Position numbers and translations under genes: made by a program. Below, one piece after another: positions 52,500 through 61,377 of a stretch of 64,000 bases of DNA (its first letter is position 1; the number at the start of each line of letters is the position of its first letter). The notes under the pieces are model-generated. The model did no database searches and was not told where the DNA came from. It worked only from the letters and a program-made list of their open reading frames with translations. The DNA is from Pannonibacter tanglangensis (lineage in GTDB: Bacteria; Pseudomonadota; Alphaproteobacteria; Rhizobiales; Stappiaceae), in NCBI RefSeq assembly GCF_009915685.1, contig NZ_JAABLP010000002.1; one strand, written 5' to 3'.

Positions 52500-53099
52500 A
52501 TGCTGGAAACCGTTCTCGCGACCCGGTCCCTCCGGGCCGTGGCCTTCACTCCCGATGATCTTCCCGCTCTCATCGCCCTGCATGGCGATCCGGAGGTCAA
52601 CCGCCATCTGGATGGCGAGGCCGCTGCCTGGGACCCCGTGCGCCTGGCCGGGCGTCTGGTGGATTATGTCACCGGCGTTGCCCTGCAGGGCTTCGGCATG
52701 TGGAAGATCCTGACCCGGGACGGCGACCTCGTCGGCCGGGCCGGGTTCGAGCCGTTCGACGACACCTCGGAGATCGCGATGGAGATCGTGCTCGCGCGCG
52801 GGCACTGGGGGCGGGGATTCGGGCGCGAACTGGCTCCGGCGCTTGTGCGCTGGTTCTTCGACAACACCTCCTACACCCACCTGATCAGCTTCGCGCGGCC
52901 CGAGCACCTGACGGCGCAGCGCGTGCTGCAGGCGGCCGGCATGGACTTCCGCGAAAGGCGCAGCGTGCGGGGGCGACCGCAGGATGTGTTCCAGGCCCTG
53001 AGCCCCGCGCTTGACCGGCTGGTTGCCAACGGCAGCCCGCATTACCCGTGCAGGCTGCGGCTGTCCTCCGGCGCCTCGGCCCTGTCGGTCAGGCCGTAG
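52500..53099 (+). CDS. GNAT family acetyltransferase (RimJ/RimL-like)
   Basis: This 199-residue protein is an Acetyltransf_3-type GNAT enzyme. LRAVAFTPDDLPALIALHGDPEVNRHL-like opening, VGRAGFEPF, EIAMEIVLARGHWGRGFGRELAPA (acetyl-CoA loop in the middle) and HPE-like ARPEHLTAQRVLQAAGMDF are recognisable. The substrate is unknown. The ATG at 52500 follows CAGGAGAC. Its last 58 bases overlap the minus-strand ABM-domain gene tail to tail, so the final 15-20 residues are probably not conserved. Confidence 0.82.
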   Translation: MLETVLATRSLRAVAFTPDDLPALIALHGDPEVNRHLDGEAAAWDPVRLAGRLVDYVTGVALQGFGMWKILTRDGDLVGRAGFEPFDDTSEIAMEIVLARGHWGRGFGRELAPALVRWFFDNTSYTHLISFARPEHLTAQRVLQAAGMDFRERRSVRGRPQDVFQALSPALDRLVANGSPHYPCRLRLSSGASALSVRP

Positions 53100-53386
53100 T
53101 CGCGGATCACGCTGGCCACGCGCAGGCGGTAGCCGGCGAACATCATCTCGCGGCCGACTGACTGCGCAGTCCGGTGCCTTGCCAGCCGGCGCCAGGCCGC
53201 CAGCGCCTCCTCGTCCCGCCAGAAGGACAGGGAGACGAACTTGCCCGGCGTCGTCACGCTCTCGAAGCGCTCGACCGAAATGAACCCGTCGATCGTCAGC
53301 AGGTCGGCCTTCAGCGCGCCGGCCAGATCGAAATAGGCGGCCACGTGCTCGGCATGCGGTTCGACTTCAAAGATCACGGCAATCAC
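53042..53386 (-). CDS. Antibiotic biosynthesis monooxygenase (ABM) domain protein
   Basis: This 114-residue protein has the small ferredoxin-like ABM fold: MIAVIFEVEPHAEHVAAYFD, then IDGFISVERFES, KFVSLSFWRDEEALAAWRR and ARHRTAQSVGREMMFAGYRL. Members include quinol monooxygenases and haem-degrading proteins, but most are uncharacterised. It probably acts as a dimer in the cytoplasm. It is convergent with the GNAT gene with a 58-base overlap. Confidence 0.85.
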   Translation of the reverse strand: MIAVIFEVEPHAEHVAAYFDLAGALKADLLTIDGFISVERFESVTTPGKFVSLSFWRDEEALAAWRRLARHRTAQSVGREMMFAGYRLRVASVIRDYGLTDRAEAPEDSRSLHG

Positions 53387-53470
53387 GGCTGGCTCCCGGC
53401 TGGCTGCGGCTGGTCATACGATCCGCAGGCGACAGCAAAGATCAACGGAAATCCGCGGGCGACACACAAG

Positions 53471-53500
53471 GCAAAAGGCCGGGGGCATGTGCCCCCGGCC
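53471..53500 (-). terminator. Terminator-like hairpin, second copy downstream of leuA
   Basis: Perfect 10-bp arms (GGCCGGGGGC, GCCCCCGGCC) enclose an ATGT loop. On the minus strand the stem is followed by TTTTGCC. It is almost the same as the hairpin at 53759-53782, with two compensatory changes in the stem that keep the pairing. Confidence 0.65.
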
Positions 53501-53544
53501 CTAGCCCAAATTGTTCAACTGTCTCCCAGTGCCAACCTTTAGTC

Positions 53545-53732
53545 GTCATTCCGGACGAAGTGAGCGCAGCGAACGGAAGATCCGGAATCCAGCGTGACAG
53601 TGCGAGCGTTAGCGAGCTCTACACCAATCCAGGACCAACGATTGACACTCAACCGATCTTGACGCGCTTCGCGCGGCTGATGTCTGGATTCCGGCTCGGC
53701 GCTTCGCTTGCGCTCAGCTGGGCCGGAATGAC
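53545..53732. repeat. Dispersed intergenic palindromic repeat, locus D
   Basis: The left end, GTCATTCCGGACGAAGTGAG, is matched by the right end, GGGCCGGAATGAC. GATCCGGAATCCAG and CTGGATTCCGG form an inner inverted pair. The pattern equals that of locus C1 at 31640-31834. Confidence 0.6.
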
Positions 53733-53752
53733 GGCCAGACGGTGTCAGTCAA

Positions 53753-53782
53753 ACAAAAGGCCAGGGGCATGTGCCCCTGGCC
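53753..53782 (-). terminator. Rho-independent terminator of leuA
   Basis: Perfect 10-bp arms (GGCCAGGGGC, GCCCCTGGCC) enclose an ATGT loop, 30 bases after the leuA stop. On the minus strand TTTTGTTTG follows, a good U-tract. Confidence 0.8.
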
Positions 53783-53812
53783 CTTGATTGTCACACCGGG
53801 CCCGTTGCCGGC

Positions 53813-55387
53813 TCAGCCGGCCATCAGCGCGCCCGGATTGGCCGACTGCTGGCGCAGGCTCAGCTTGTTCATGGCCGCGACATAGGCGCGGGCGGAGGCG
53901 ACCAGCGTGTCGGTGTCGGCGCCCTTGCCGGTGGCAATGCGGCCATTGGCCTCGAGCCGGACAGAGACTTCCGCCTGGGCGTCGGTTCCCTCGGTCACGG
54001 CATGGACCTGGTAGAGCGACAGGGTTGCCGTATGCGGGCAGATGGCGCGGATGGCCTTGAATGTCGCGTCGACCGGTCCGTCGCCGGTCGCCTCGCGGGT
54101 CTCGTGACGGCCGTTGATGTCCATCGTCAGGATGGCCTTCTGCGGGCCGCCGGTGCCGGCAATCACGGTCAGCGCAATCACCTTGGCGCCTTCGCCGGCC
54201 GTGGCGATCTCGTCCTCGACCAGGGCCTCGATGTCCTCGTCGTAGACGTTCTTCTTGCGGTCGGCCAGATCCTTGAAGCGGCGGAAGGCATCTTCCAGCG
54301 CGTTCTGCCCGAGCTCGTAGCCCAGCTCCTTCAGCTTGTCCTTGAAGGCGTGGCGGCCGGAGTGCTTGCCCATGACGAGCGAGGTGGACTTCACGCCGAC
54401 GTCCTCGGGGCGCATGATCTCGTAGGTCTCGGCGTTCTTCAGCATGCCGTCCTGATGGATGCCGCTTTCATGCGCGAAGGCGTTCTTGCCGACGATGGCC
54501 TTGTTGTACTGCACGGGGAAGCCGGAGACCGCCGACACGAGCTTGGACGCGCGGGTGAGCATCCTGGGCGCGACCGCGCAGGTGTAGGGCAGCACGTCGG
54601 CGCGGGTGCGGAGCGCCATCACGATCTCCTCCAGCGCCGCGTTGCCGGCGCGTTCACCGAGGCCGTTGATGGTGCACTCGATCTGGCGCGCACCGCCGGC
54701 CACACCGGCCAGCGAGTTGGCCACGGCCAGACCCAGGTCGTCATGGCAATGCACCGAGAAGATCGCCTTGTCGGCATCCGGCACCCGGTTGCGGATTTCC
54801 ATGAACATCGCCTTGTACTCGTCCGGCGTGGCGTAGCCGACGGTATCGGGCAGGTTGATCGTGGTCGCACCGGCCTTGATCGCGGCCTCGACCGTGCGGC
54901 AGAGATACTCGATCGGCGTGCGGGTGGCGTCCATGGCCGACCATTCCACGTCGTCGATCAGGTTGCGCGCGCGGGCGACCGTGTCGGCGATGATGGCCAG
55001 AACCTCGTCCTCGCTCTTGTTCATCTGGTACTTCAGATGGATCGGCGAGGTGGAAACGAAGGTATGGATGCGGCCGCGCTCGGCGTGGCGCACGGCCTCG
55101 CCGCAGCGGTCGATGTCGGCATGGATGGCGCGGGCGAGGCCGGCGATCACGGCCTTCTTCGAGCGCTTGGCAATCTCGCGCACCGACTCGAAGTCCCCGT
55201 TGGAGGCAATCGGGAACCCGGCCTCGATGATGTCGACGCCCATGTCGTCGAGCAGTTCGGCCACCTGCAGCTTTTCTTCCAGCGTCATCGACGCGCCCGG
55301 CGACTGCTCGCCGTCGCGCAGGGTGGTGTCGAAAATGAATACCTTGTCCTTCGAGCTGGCCTGTTCTGCCGGGCTGGTCGCGGTCAT
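53813..55387 (-). CDS. leuA: LeuA, 2-isopropylmalate synthase
   Basis: This enzyme joins acetyl-CoA and 2-ketoisovalerate, the first committed step of leucine synthesis. The 524-residue protein opens its TIM barrel with FIFDTTLRDGEQSPGASM, in which the Arg and Asp are catalytic and metal-binding. The metal-binding HCHDDLGLAVANSLAG, GLGERAGNAALEEIVMAL and the C-terminal LeuA dimer domain for leucine feedback, with ATGDGPVDATFKAI, follow. The ATG at 55387 is preceded on the minus strand by GGAAGGAAG. A leucine-rich leader peptide lies upstream. Confidence 0.96.
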   Translation of the reverse strand: MTATSPAEQASSKDKVFIFDTTLRDGEQSPGASMTLEEKLQVAELLDDMGVDIIEAGFPIASNGDFESVREIAKRSKKAVIAGLARAIHADIDRCGEAVRHAERGRIHTFVSTSPIHLKYQMNKSEDEVLAIIADTVARARNLIDDVEWSAMDATRTPIEYLCRTVEAAIKAGATTINLPDTVGYATPDEYKAMFMEIRNRVPDADKAIFSVHCHDDLGLAVANSLAGVAGGARQIECTINGLGERAGNAALEEIVMALRTRADVLPYTCAVAPRMLTRASKLVSAVSGFPVQYNKAIVGKNAFAHESGIHQDGMLKNAETYEIMRPEDVGVKSTSLVMGKHSGRHAFKDKLKELGYELGQNALEDAFRRFKDLADRKKNVYDEDIEALVEDEIATAGEGAKVIALTVIAGTGGPQKAILTMDINGRHETREATGDGPVDATFKAIRAICPHTATLSLYQVHAVTEGTDAQAEVSVRLEANGRIATGKGADTDTLVASARAYVAAMNKLSLRQQSANPGALMAG

Positions 55388-55441
55388 GGGTGGTCTTCCT
55401 TCCCTTCAGTCCCGCCGGCCCTGGTCGCAATCTTCCCCATC

Positions 55442-55532
55442 GGGGCATCGGGCGGGAGCGGTCTTCAATCCTTGGGTGAGTTCGCTATCCCCTGAGTGCC
55501 CGCCCGTGCAAGGGCCTGCCGACGCTCAGGGG
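55442..55532 (-). promoter_or_regulatory. Candidate leucine attenuator structure between leader peptide and leuA
   Basis: On the minus strand, CCCCTGAG, which overlaps the end of the leader frame (55525-55532), can pair with CTCAGGGG (55489-55496). GGGCGGG (55499-55505), in the loop of that stem, can pair instead with CCCGCCC (55450-55456). The two pairings would exclude each other if pseudoknots are ruled out. No clear U-tract follows, so the switch could act by an atypical terminator or on translation. Confidence 0.4.
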
Positions 55533-55618
55533 CATCTAAGCAGAAGCAGCTGGCCGATCAGGAGGGTGCGCGCGGAAAGGCCACCGCGGATGTCCGCAGT
55601 GCGGGAAGCTTCGATCAT
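55526..55618 (-). CDS. Putative leuA leader peptide, leucine-rich (LeuL-like)
   Basis: This short frame of 30 codons upstream of leuA has seven leucine codons, including a run of four (CTG CTT CTG CTT, 55538-55549) close to the stop. The peptide ends LLIGQLLLLRCP. A hairpin that begins at the stop codon fits the classical layout of transcription attenuation: ribosomes stall at leucine codons when leucyl-tRNA is scarce, changing RNA folding. A start six codons upstream (55636) is also possible; neither has a strong ribosome binding site. Confidence 0.6.
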   Translation of the reverse strand: MIEASRTADIRGGLSARTLLIGQLLLLRCP

Positions 55619-55799
55619 GTCGCGTGCGGCGATCATGCGGGCTTGCGGCCTTTTCTTCGGGAGCCGGGGCAACTGTGGCCGACCGGACCCCCTGGGGAGA
55701 GGGGCCAGCCGAGGGCGGCTGGCGCGCGTTCTGGGCAAATTCTGTAACGGAAGGGGCGGGGGCGCGCAAGAAGAAATGCCCGCCCGCCCGGTCAGCCGT

Positions 55800-56711
55800 T
55801 CAGAGGAACAGCTCGCCCCGCGCAATCAGGGTCGCCTGGCCGCCGATGCGCACCGCATGCAGCGAGCCGGCCTCGATGTCGATCTCCAGGTCGATCAGCG
55901 AAGGCCTGCCCATGTCGAACCCCTGTTCGATGCGCAGGAAATGCGTGCCGTTGGTCGGCCGGTCGAAGTGATGCACCACGCCGGCGAAGGCTGCTGCGGC
56001 CGAGCCCGTCGCCGGGTCCTCGTGCACGCCGAGGTCGGGGGCGAACATCCGCGCGTGGAAGGCGCTGTCCTGCGAGCGGGTCTGGCGGGTGTAGATGTAG
56101 GCGCTGCGCGTCTTGGCCGGGCCGAAGGCATCGGACCAGAGCGAGACGACCGGCGAGACGCGGGACAGGACACTCATGTCGGCCACCGGCACGAACAGGA
56201 ACGGAACGCCGGCGTCATAGAGGCAAGGCTTGTGGTTCTCGAAGCCGATCTCGGAGGGAATGAGCCCGAGGGCTGCGGCGATCGCCTCCTTCTCCTGCGC
56301 CGGCACGCCCGGCTGCGGCAGCTTCGGCACGTCGAACTCGGCAAAGCCGGCGGCGTTTTCCTTCAGCGTCACGCCGCAGCGGACGGTGCCGATGGCCTCT
56401 TCCAGCACGACCACCGCGTTCTGCTCGCCGCGGATCTCGCCGAACCGTTCCATGGCCAGGAAGATCGCGGTGCCGACCGTCGGATGACCGGCAAAGGGCA
56501 GCTCGCGCGCGGGCGTGAAGATGCGCACATGGGCCGAGTGGGCGGGGCCGCGCGCAGGCAGCAGGAACACGGTCTCCGACAGGTTGAATTCGCGCGCGAT
56601 GGCCTGCATCTGCGCCGTGTCGAGCCCTTCCGCATCCTGCACCACGGCGAGGGGATTGCCCGCCAGGGCCTTGTTGGTGAACACGTCGAGCACGGCGTAG
56701 CGGCGTCCCAT
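55800..56711 (-). CDS. PhzF-family protein (isomerase/epimerase-like)
   Basis: This 303-residue protein has the two-lobed PhzF/diaminopimelate-epimerase-like fold. The family opening YAVLDVFTNKALAGNPLAVV, the catalytic-Glu region NLSETVFLLP, PFAGHPTVGTAIFLA and the second-lobe mirror motif DLGVHEDPATGSAAAAFAG are all present. Despite the family name, there are no phenazine genes near it, and the substrate of most members is unknown. It lies upstream of leuA on the same strand, 412 bases away, with the leader peptide between. Confidence 0.9.
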   Translation of the reverse strand: MGRRYAVLDVFTNKALAGNPLAVVQDAEGLDTAQMQAIAREFNLSETVFLLPARGPAHSAHVRIFTPARELPFAGHPTVGTAIFLAMERFGEIRGEQNAVVVLEEAIGTVRCGVTLKENAAGFAEFDVPKLPQPGVPAQEKEAIAAALGLIPSEIGFENHKPCLYDAGVPFLFVPVADMSVLSRVSPVVSLWSDAFGPAKTRSAYIYTRQTRSQDSAFHARMFAPDLGVHEDPATGSAAAAFAGVVHHFDRPTNGTHFLRIEQGFDMGRPSLIDLEIDIEAGSLHAVRIGGQATLIARGELFL

Positions 56712-56941
56712 CGGCAGTCTCTCCCGGATGCGTGTCAGAGGCGGCGCTGGATCGGGCGGCGAACCAGCGCGACAGGCGCGGACTTTTGCATGGTTTGCGC
56801 GGCTCCACCAGTCCGCCCTGTGCGGAAGTGGTTAGCAAATCCTTGCAGGTGCCGGGGGCGTGCCGGGGGCGTGCCGGGGCGCGTGCCAGGATGCGCGCCA
56901 GCATGCGCGCCAGGGTGCATGCTAAGGCGCTGGCGGGCGGG
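56712..56941. other. Gap with GC-rich minisatellite between PhzF and GNAT-Nudix genes
   Basis: This 230-base gap holds short tandem repeats: GTGCCGGGGGC at 56849-56859 and 56860-56870, a near copy from 56871, then GCGCGCCAG-type repeats to about 56915. No gene is supported. The PhzF promoter should be near its right end. Confidence 0.55.
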
Positions 56942-58102
56942 TCACCCGATGAGGTGGCGGGCAATGAGCCGGGCGAAGGCCGGCACCTGGGCGGCCGGCA
57001 GGTCGCTTGCCCGCTCCAGGATCAGCACATCGGCCAGTTCCTCCTCGGGCGTCTGCCGGGAATGGGCGAGCATCCGGGCGCGCAGGCGCGTCGCGTCCGC
57101 GGCAAACCGCAGTTCGCGGGCGACCGACAGGCGCGGGCCGTCGCGCACGGCAAACAGGGCGCCCGGTTCCGCCTCATCGATGCAAAGGCCGGTCTCTTCC
57201 AGGAGCTCGCGGGCGATCGAGCCTTCCAGATCGACCGTGCCGTCCGGTCTGAGGTCTCCCGGATCGAGGCTGCCGCCCGGGGGGTAGATCAGCCCGTGGT
57301 TGGCGGTCTTCGGTCCCATGACGCCGAAGAGCAGCTCGCCGCCCGCTGCCCGGACGACGGCCGAGCCGAAGACATTGGCGCCGTTCCGGTCCGGGCAGCC
57401 CCAGTCGCGCCAGGCGATGAAGCTGGCGAAGGCGATCTCGACACAGCTGCCTGACAGCAGCCCCTCCGGCGTCAGCGCCAGATCGGTGGCCTGCAGCATG
57501 CGGCCGTTCCACATGTGCGGGTTGCGTGCGACTGCGGCGCGCCAGTGGGCCGCGATGGCGGCTTCATTGTCCGTCTCGAAGCTCCAGCGGCCGGCGGGGT
57601 CGAAGGTCAGCGCCAGTCCGCTCAGCGGCAGGACGGGGTCTGCCAGCGTGCGCTGCATCAGCGGGATGCGCAGGGTCGGGATCATCGTGCTGGCGCGGTC
57701 GCCCAGGATCCCGAAGCCGAGGCGGCGGTAGAAGCCGACCGCATTGGCATCGCTTTCCAGCCGCAAGTGGGCGAGGCCGGCAGACCGGGCGTGATCCTCC
57801 AGCGCGGCCAGAAGCAGCCGGCCGAGCCCGAGCCCCTGGGCCTCCGGAGCGACGAAGAGGTAGTCGACAAAGAGGTGATCCTCCCGCGCCTCGCCCGTGG
57901 CAAAGGCCACCGGCCGGCCATCCAGCTCGGCAACGATCACCGTCTGCGACGTCAGCGTCGCCGGGGTCACCCGGTTGTTGGCCCTGAAACCGGCCATCTC
58001 CGCCTCCGGATAGCCCCAGGAGCCCTTCGACCGGTGCAGGATATCGGTCAGGATGGCAGCATCGGCGATGCGCCCGGGGCGGAGGCGAGGAGCAACAGGC
58101 AT
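56942..58102 (-). CDS. GNAT acetyltransferase-Nudix hydrolase fusion protein
   Basis: This 386-residue protein joins two domains. Residues 1-150 form a GNAT domain: RPGRIADAAILTDILHRS, then FVDYLFVAPEAQGLGLGRLLLAALEDHA (acetyl-CoA loop in the middle) and VGFYRRLGFGILG. Residues 165-386 form a Nudix domain with GLIYPPGGSLDPGD and the Nudix helix RELLEETGL. Spacing between the Gly-rich start and the REL helix includes an extra loop (LRPDGTVDLEGS), unlike the standard 23-residue box. Each domain is recognisable, but the joint substrate is unknown. No frameshift separates the two parts. Confidence 0.85.
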   Translation of the reverse strand: MPVAPRLRPGRIADAAILTDILHRSKGSWGYPEAEMAGFRANNRVTPATLTSQTVIVAELDGRPVAFATGEAREDHLFVDYLFVAPEAQGLGLGRLLLAALEDHARSAGLAHLRLESDANAVGFYRRLGFGILGDRASTMIPTLRIPLMQRTLADPVLPLSGLALTFDPAGRWSFETDNEAAIAAHWRAAVARNPHMWNGRMLQATDLALTPEGLLSGSCVEIAFASFIAWRDWGCPDRNGANVFGSAVVRAAGGELLFGVMGPKTANHGLIYPPGGSLDPGDLRPDGTVDLEGSIARELLEETGLCIDEAEPGALFAVRDGPRLSVARELRFAADATRLRARMLAHSRQTPEEELADVLILERASDLPAAQVPAFARLIARHLIG

Positions 58103-58323
58103 GTCGGCAAGGTCCAGTCTGGCAGGCCGGCGGGAGGCAGACCCTTGCTATCCCCGAAAGGAGAGGGCGGCAAGGGTCTCAGTCATCTCGGCCTGTCATC
58201 CGCCGGATGTCCTTGATGAGGCGGTAGAGCACAAACGCTGCGCTGTCGCACGGGACGAAGCCGAAGGTCGTGTCACGGGCTCAATGTTCGGACGATGTCA
58301 TGACCAGAGTTTTGCCCAACCCC

Positions 58324-59229
58324 TCACCCCTTGATAAACGTCCCGTTGCGCAGTTCGGTGACGGCCTGGATGAGTTCCTCGCGGGTGTTCATGACGATGG
58401 GGCCGTGCCAGGCGATGGGTTCGCGGATGGGGGCGCCGGAGACGAGGAGGAAGCGCATGCCCTGTTCGCCGGCCTGCACGACGACCTCGTCGCCGGCGCC
58501 GAAGATCACCAGCGTCCGGTCGCCGGTCTCGTCACGGATGTAGAGTTCCTCGTTGTCGAGTTCCTTTTCCGTCAGCACGCCGAAGGGCCTGGAGGCGTCC
58601 GCGAACTTGCCGGCGCCCTCGAAGATATAGGCGAAGGCCTGGCGGCGGGTGTCGACGGGCAGGCGCTTGGCGCGGCCGGGCGGAATGGTGATGTCGAGAT
58701 ACTGCGGCTCGGCGGCAATGCCGTCGACCGGGCCGCGCCTGCCCCAGAACTCGCCGCAGATGACGCGCACGATGGTACCGTCGTCGTCGAGGATCACGGG
58801 AATGTCCTTTGCCGTCACGTCCTGGTAGCGCGGTGCGGTCATCTTCAGCTGCGAGGGCAGGTTGGCCCAGAGCTGGAAGCCATGCATGCGGCCGCGCGCA
58901 TCGCCCTTCGGCATTTCCTGATGCAGGATGCCGCGCCCGGCGGTCATCCACTGCACGTCGCCGGCGCCGAGGCTGCCCGTGTTGCCGAGGCTGTCGGTGT
59001 GGTCGACGGTACCGGCCAGGACATAGGTGATGGTCTCGATGCCCCGGTGCGGGTGCCAGGGAAAGCCGGCGGCATAGTCGCGCGGGTTGTCATTGCGGAA
59101 ATCGTCCATCATCAGGAACGGATCGGTCAGCTCCGGATCCTGGAAGCCGAAGACACGGTCGAGGCGCACGCCGGCGCCCTCGAGGGTCGGGGTGGTGCCG
59201 CTGATCTGGCGCACGGGACGGATGGACAT
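58324..59229 (-). CDS. Pirin-family cupin protein
   Basis: This 301-residue bicupin protein has the pirin signature FPWHPHRGIETITYVLAGTVDH with the metal-binding histidines, followed by GAGDVQWMTAGRGILHQEMP (both parts of the N-terminal cupin). The C-terminal cupin includes PPGRAKRLPVD and FGAGDEVVVQAGEQGMRFLL. Bacterial pirins have reported quercetinase or regulatory roles; the role here is not known. The ATG at 59229 lies 346 bases from the divergent ABC transporter. Confidence 0.92.
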   Translation of the reverse strand: MSIRPVRQISGTTPTLEGAGVRLDRVFGFQDPELTDPFLMMDDFRNDNPRDYAAGFPWHPHRGIETITYVLAGTVDHTDSLGNTGSLGAGDVQWMTAGRGILHQEMPKGDARGRMHGFQLWANLPSQLKMTAPRYQDVTAKDIPVILDDDGTIVRVICGEFWGRRGPVDGIAAEPQYLDITIPPGRAKRLPVDTRRQAFAYIFEGAGKFADASRPFGVLTEKELDNEELYIRDETGDRTLVIFGAGDEVVVQAGEQGMRFLLVSGAPIREPIAWHGPIVMNTREELIQAVTELRNGTFIKG

Positions 59230-59575
59230 GGGACATCTCCCTTCAGGTCTGGTGTTGCCCTCAAGGTAGTGCGCTTTTGCGCCGGCTCAAACGGCCGCCG
59301 GCCTGACCGCAGTGTTCACCCTGCGGAAACGGAGTTTCGGTGGCTTTCGGCCCCTTTTCTCGTCCGACGGGCTTTTCCGGGCAGCGGATCCCACTATGAT
59401 CCGGCCGATCCTGCCCCCGTGGCGGCGGCCCGCTGCGGGCCCTGTCGCGGCGGCTCCCTCGGACCGGCCCGCCGCCGGAGAGGCCGTCCGGGCTCCTGCC
59501 GTCCGTGATGCCGTCCCCCCGGCCGTCCGGTCCTGACAGACCCCGCCTGACCCGGCCCGCAACGGGAGTGCGCCC
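59230..59575. other. Divergent intergenic region, pirin / ABC transporter
   Basis: This 346-base gap is very GC-rich in its right half, with proline/arginine-type codon patterns that open short frames by chance. A 74-codon GTG-started frame at 59312-59536 shows no family and is not called. Promoters for both neighbours should be here, but I cannot place them with confidence. Confidence 0.5.
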
Positions 59576-60588
<1,013 letters not shown>

Positions 60589-60592
<4 letters not shown>

Positions 60593-61350
60593 ACCTCTTC
60601 GCGATCCGCGCCATCTACATGTTCGAGATGGCCCGAACCTGGCGGACGCTGTTCCAGAGCATCGTCTCTCCGGTCATCTCCACCTCGCTCTACTTTGTGG
60701 TCTTCGGCGCGGCGATCGGCTCGCGCATTGCCGAGGTTGACGGCGTCAGCTACGGCGCCTTCATCGTGCCCGGGCTGATCATGCTGTCGCTGCTCACCCA
60801 GAGCCTCTCGAACGCCTCCTTCGGCATCTTCTTCCCCCGCTTCACGGGCACCATCTTCGAGGTGCTGTCCTCGCCGGTCTCGTATTTCGAGATCGTGGTG
60901 GGCTATGTGGGGGCGGCGGCCACAAAGGCGATGCTGGTCGGCGTCATCATCCTGCTGACCGCCACGCTCTTCGTCGACCTGCGGATCGAGCACCCGATGT
61001 GGATGGTGCTGTTCTTTGTCCTGACCGCCGTCACCTTCTCGCTCTTCGGCTTCATCATCGGAATCTGGGCGCGCAACTTCGAGCAGCTGCAATTCGTGCC
61101 GCTGCTCATTGTCACGCCGCTGACCTTCCTCGGCGGGTCGTTCTACTCCATCCGCATGCTGCCGGAGTTCTGGCAGACGGTGACGCTGTTCAATCCGGTG
61201 GTCTATCTGGTCTCCGGCTTCCGCTGGAGTTTCTACGGCCAGGCGGATGTCAGCGTCGGCCTCAGTCTTGCCATGACCGTCTTGTTTCTGGCCGTCAGCC
61301 TCGGCGTGGTTGCCTGGATCTTCAAGACCGGCTATCGCCTGAAGTCCTGA
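60589..61350 (+). CDS. ABC-2 type permease (YadH type)
   Basis: This inner-membrane permease of 253 residues has six hydrophobic segments. ABC-2 family patterns include FGAAIGSRIAEVDGVSYGAFIVPGLIMLSLL-type loop-helix (residues about 38-68), SPVSYFEIVVGYVGAAATKA and TPLTFLGGSFYSIRMLPEFWQ (last two helices). It starts in the stop of the ATP-binding gene. The pair forms a complete half-transporter exporter likely working as a dimer of dimers. Confidence 0.93.
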
Positions 61351-61377
61351 AACCCCTTCGATCCGCGGAGTTCGCGC

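Larger units (their letters stand above)
53387..53812. other. Intergenic region between the leuA stop and the ABM gene start
   Basis: This 426-base gap contains two near-identical terminator hairpins (53477-53500 and 53759-53782) with a dispersed palindromic repeat (53545-53732) between them. No gene is supported. The ABM gene promoter should lie between 53387 and 53470. Confidence 0.6.

Noticed and set aside
55800..56711. Phenazine biosynthesis function for the PhzF-family gene
   Set aside because: No other phenazine gene is nearby, and most PhzF-family proteins are not in phenazine pathways.
54855..57287. Long plus-strand frame of 810 codons opposite leuA, PhzF and part of the GNAT-Nudix gene
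   Set aside because: It crosses several well-supported minus-strand genes and has shadow composition.
59312..59536. 74-codon GTG-started frame between pirin and the ABC transporter
   Set aside because: Pro/Ala/Arg-rich composition, no ribosome binding site and no family. It probably arises by chance in GC-rich DNA.
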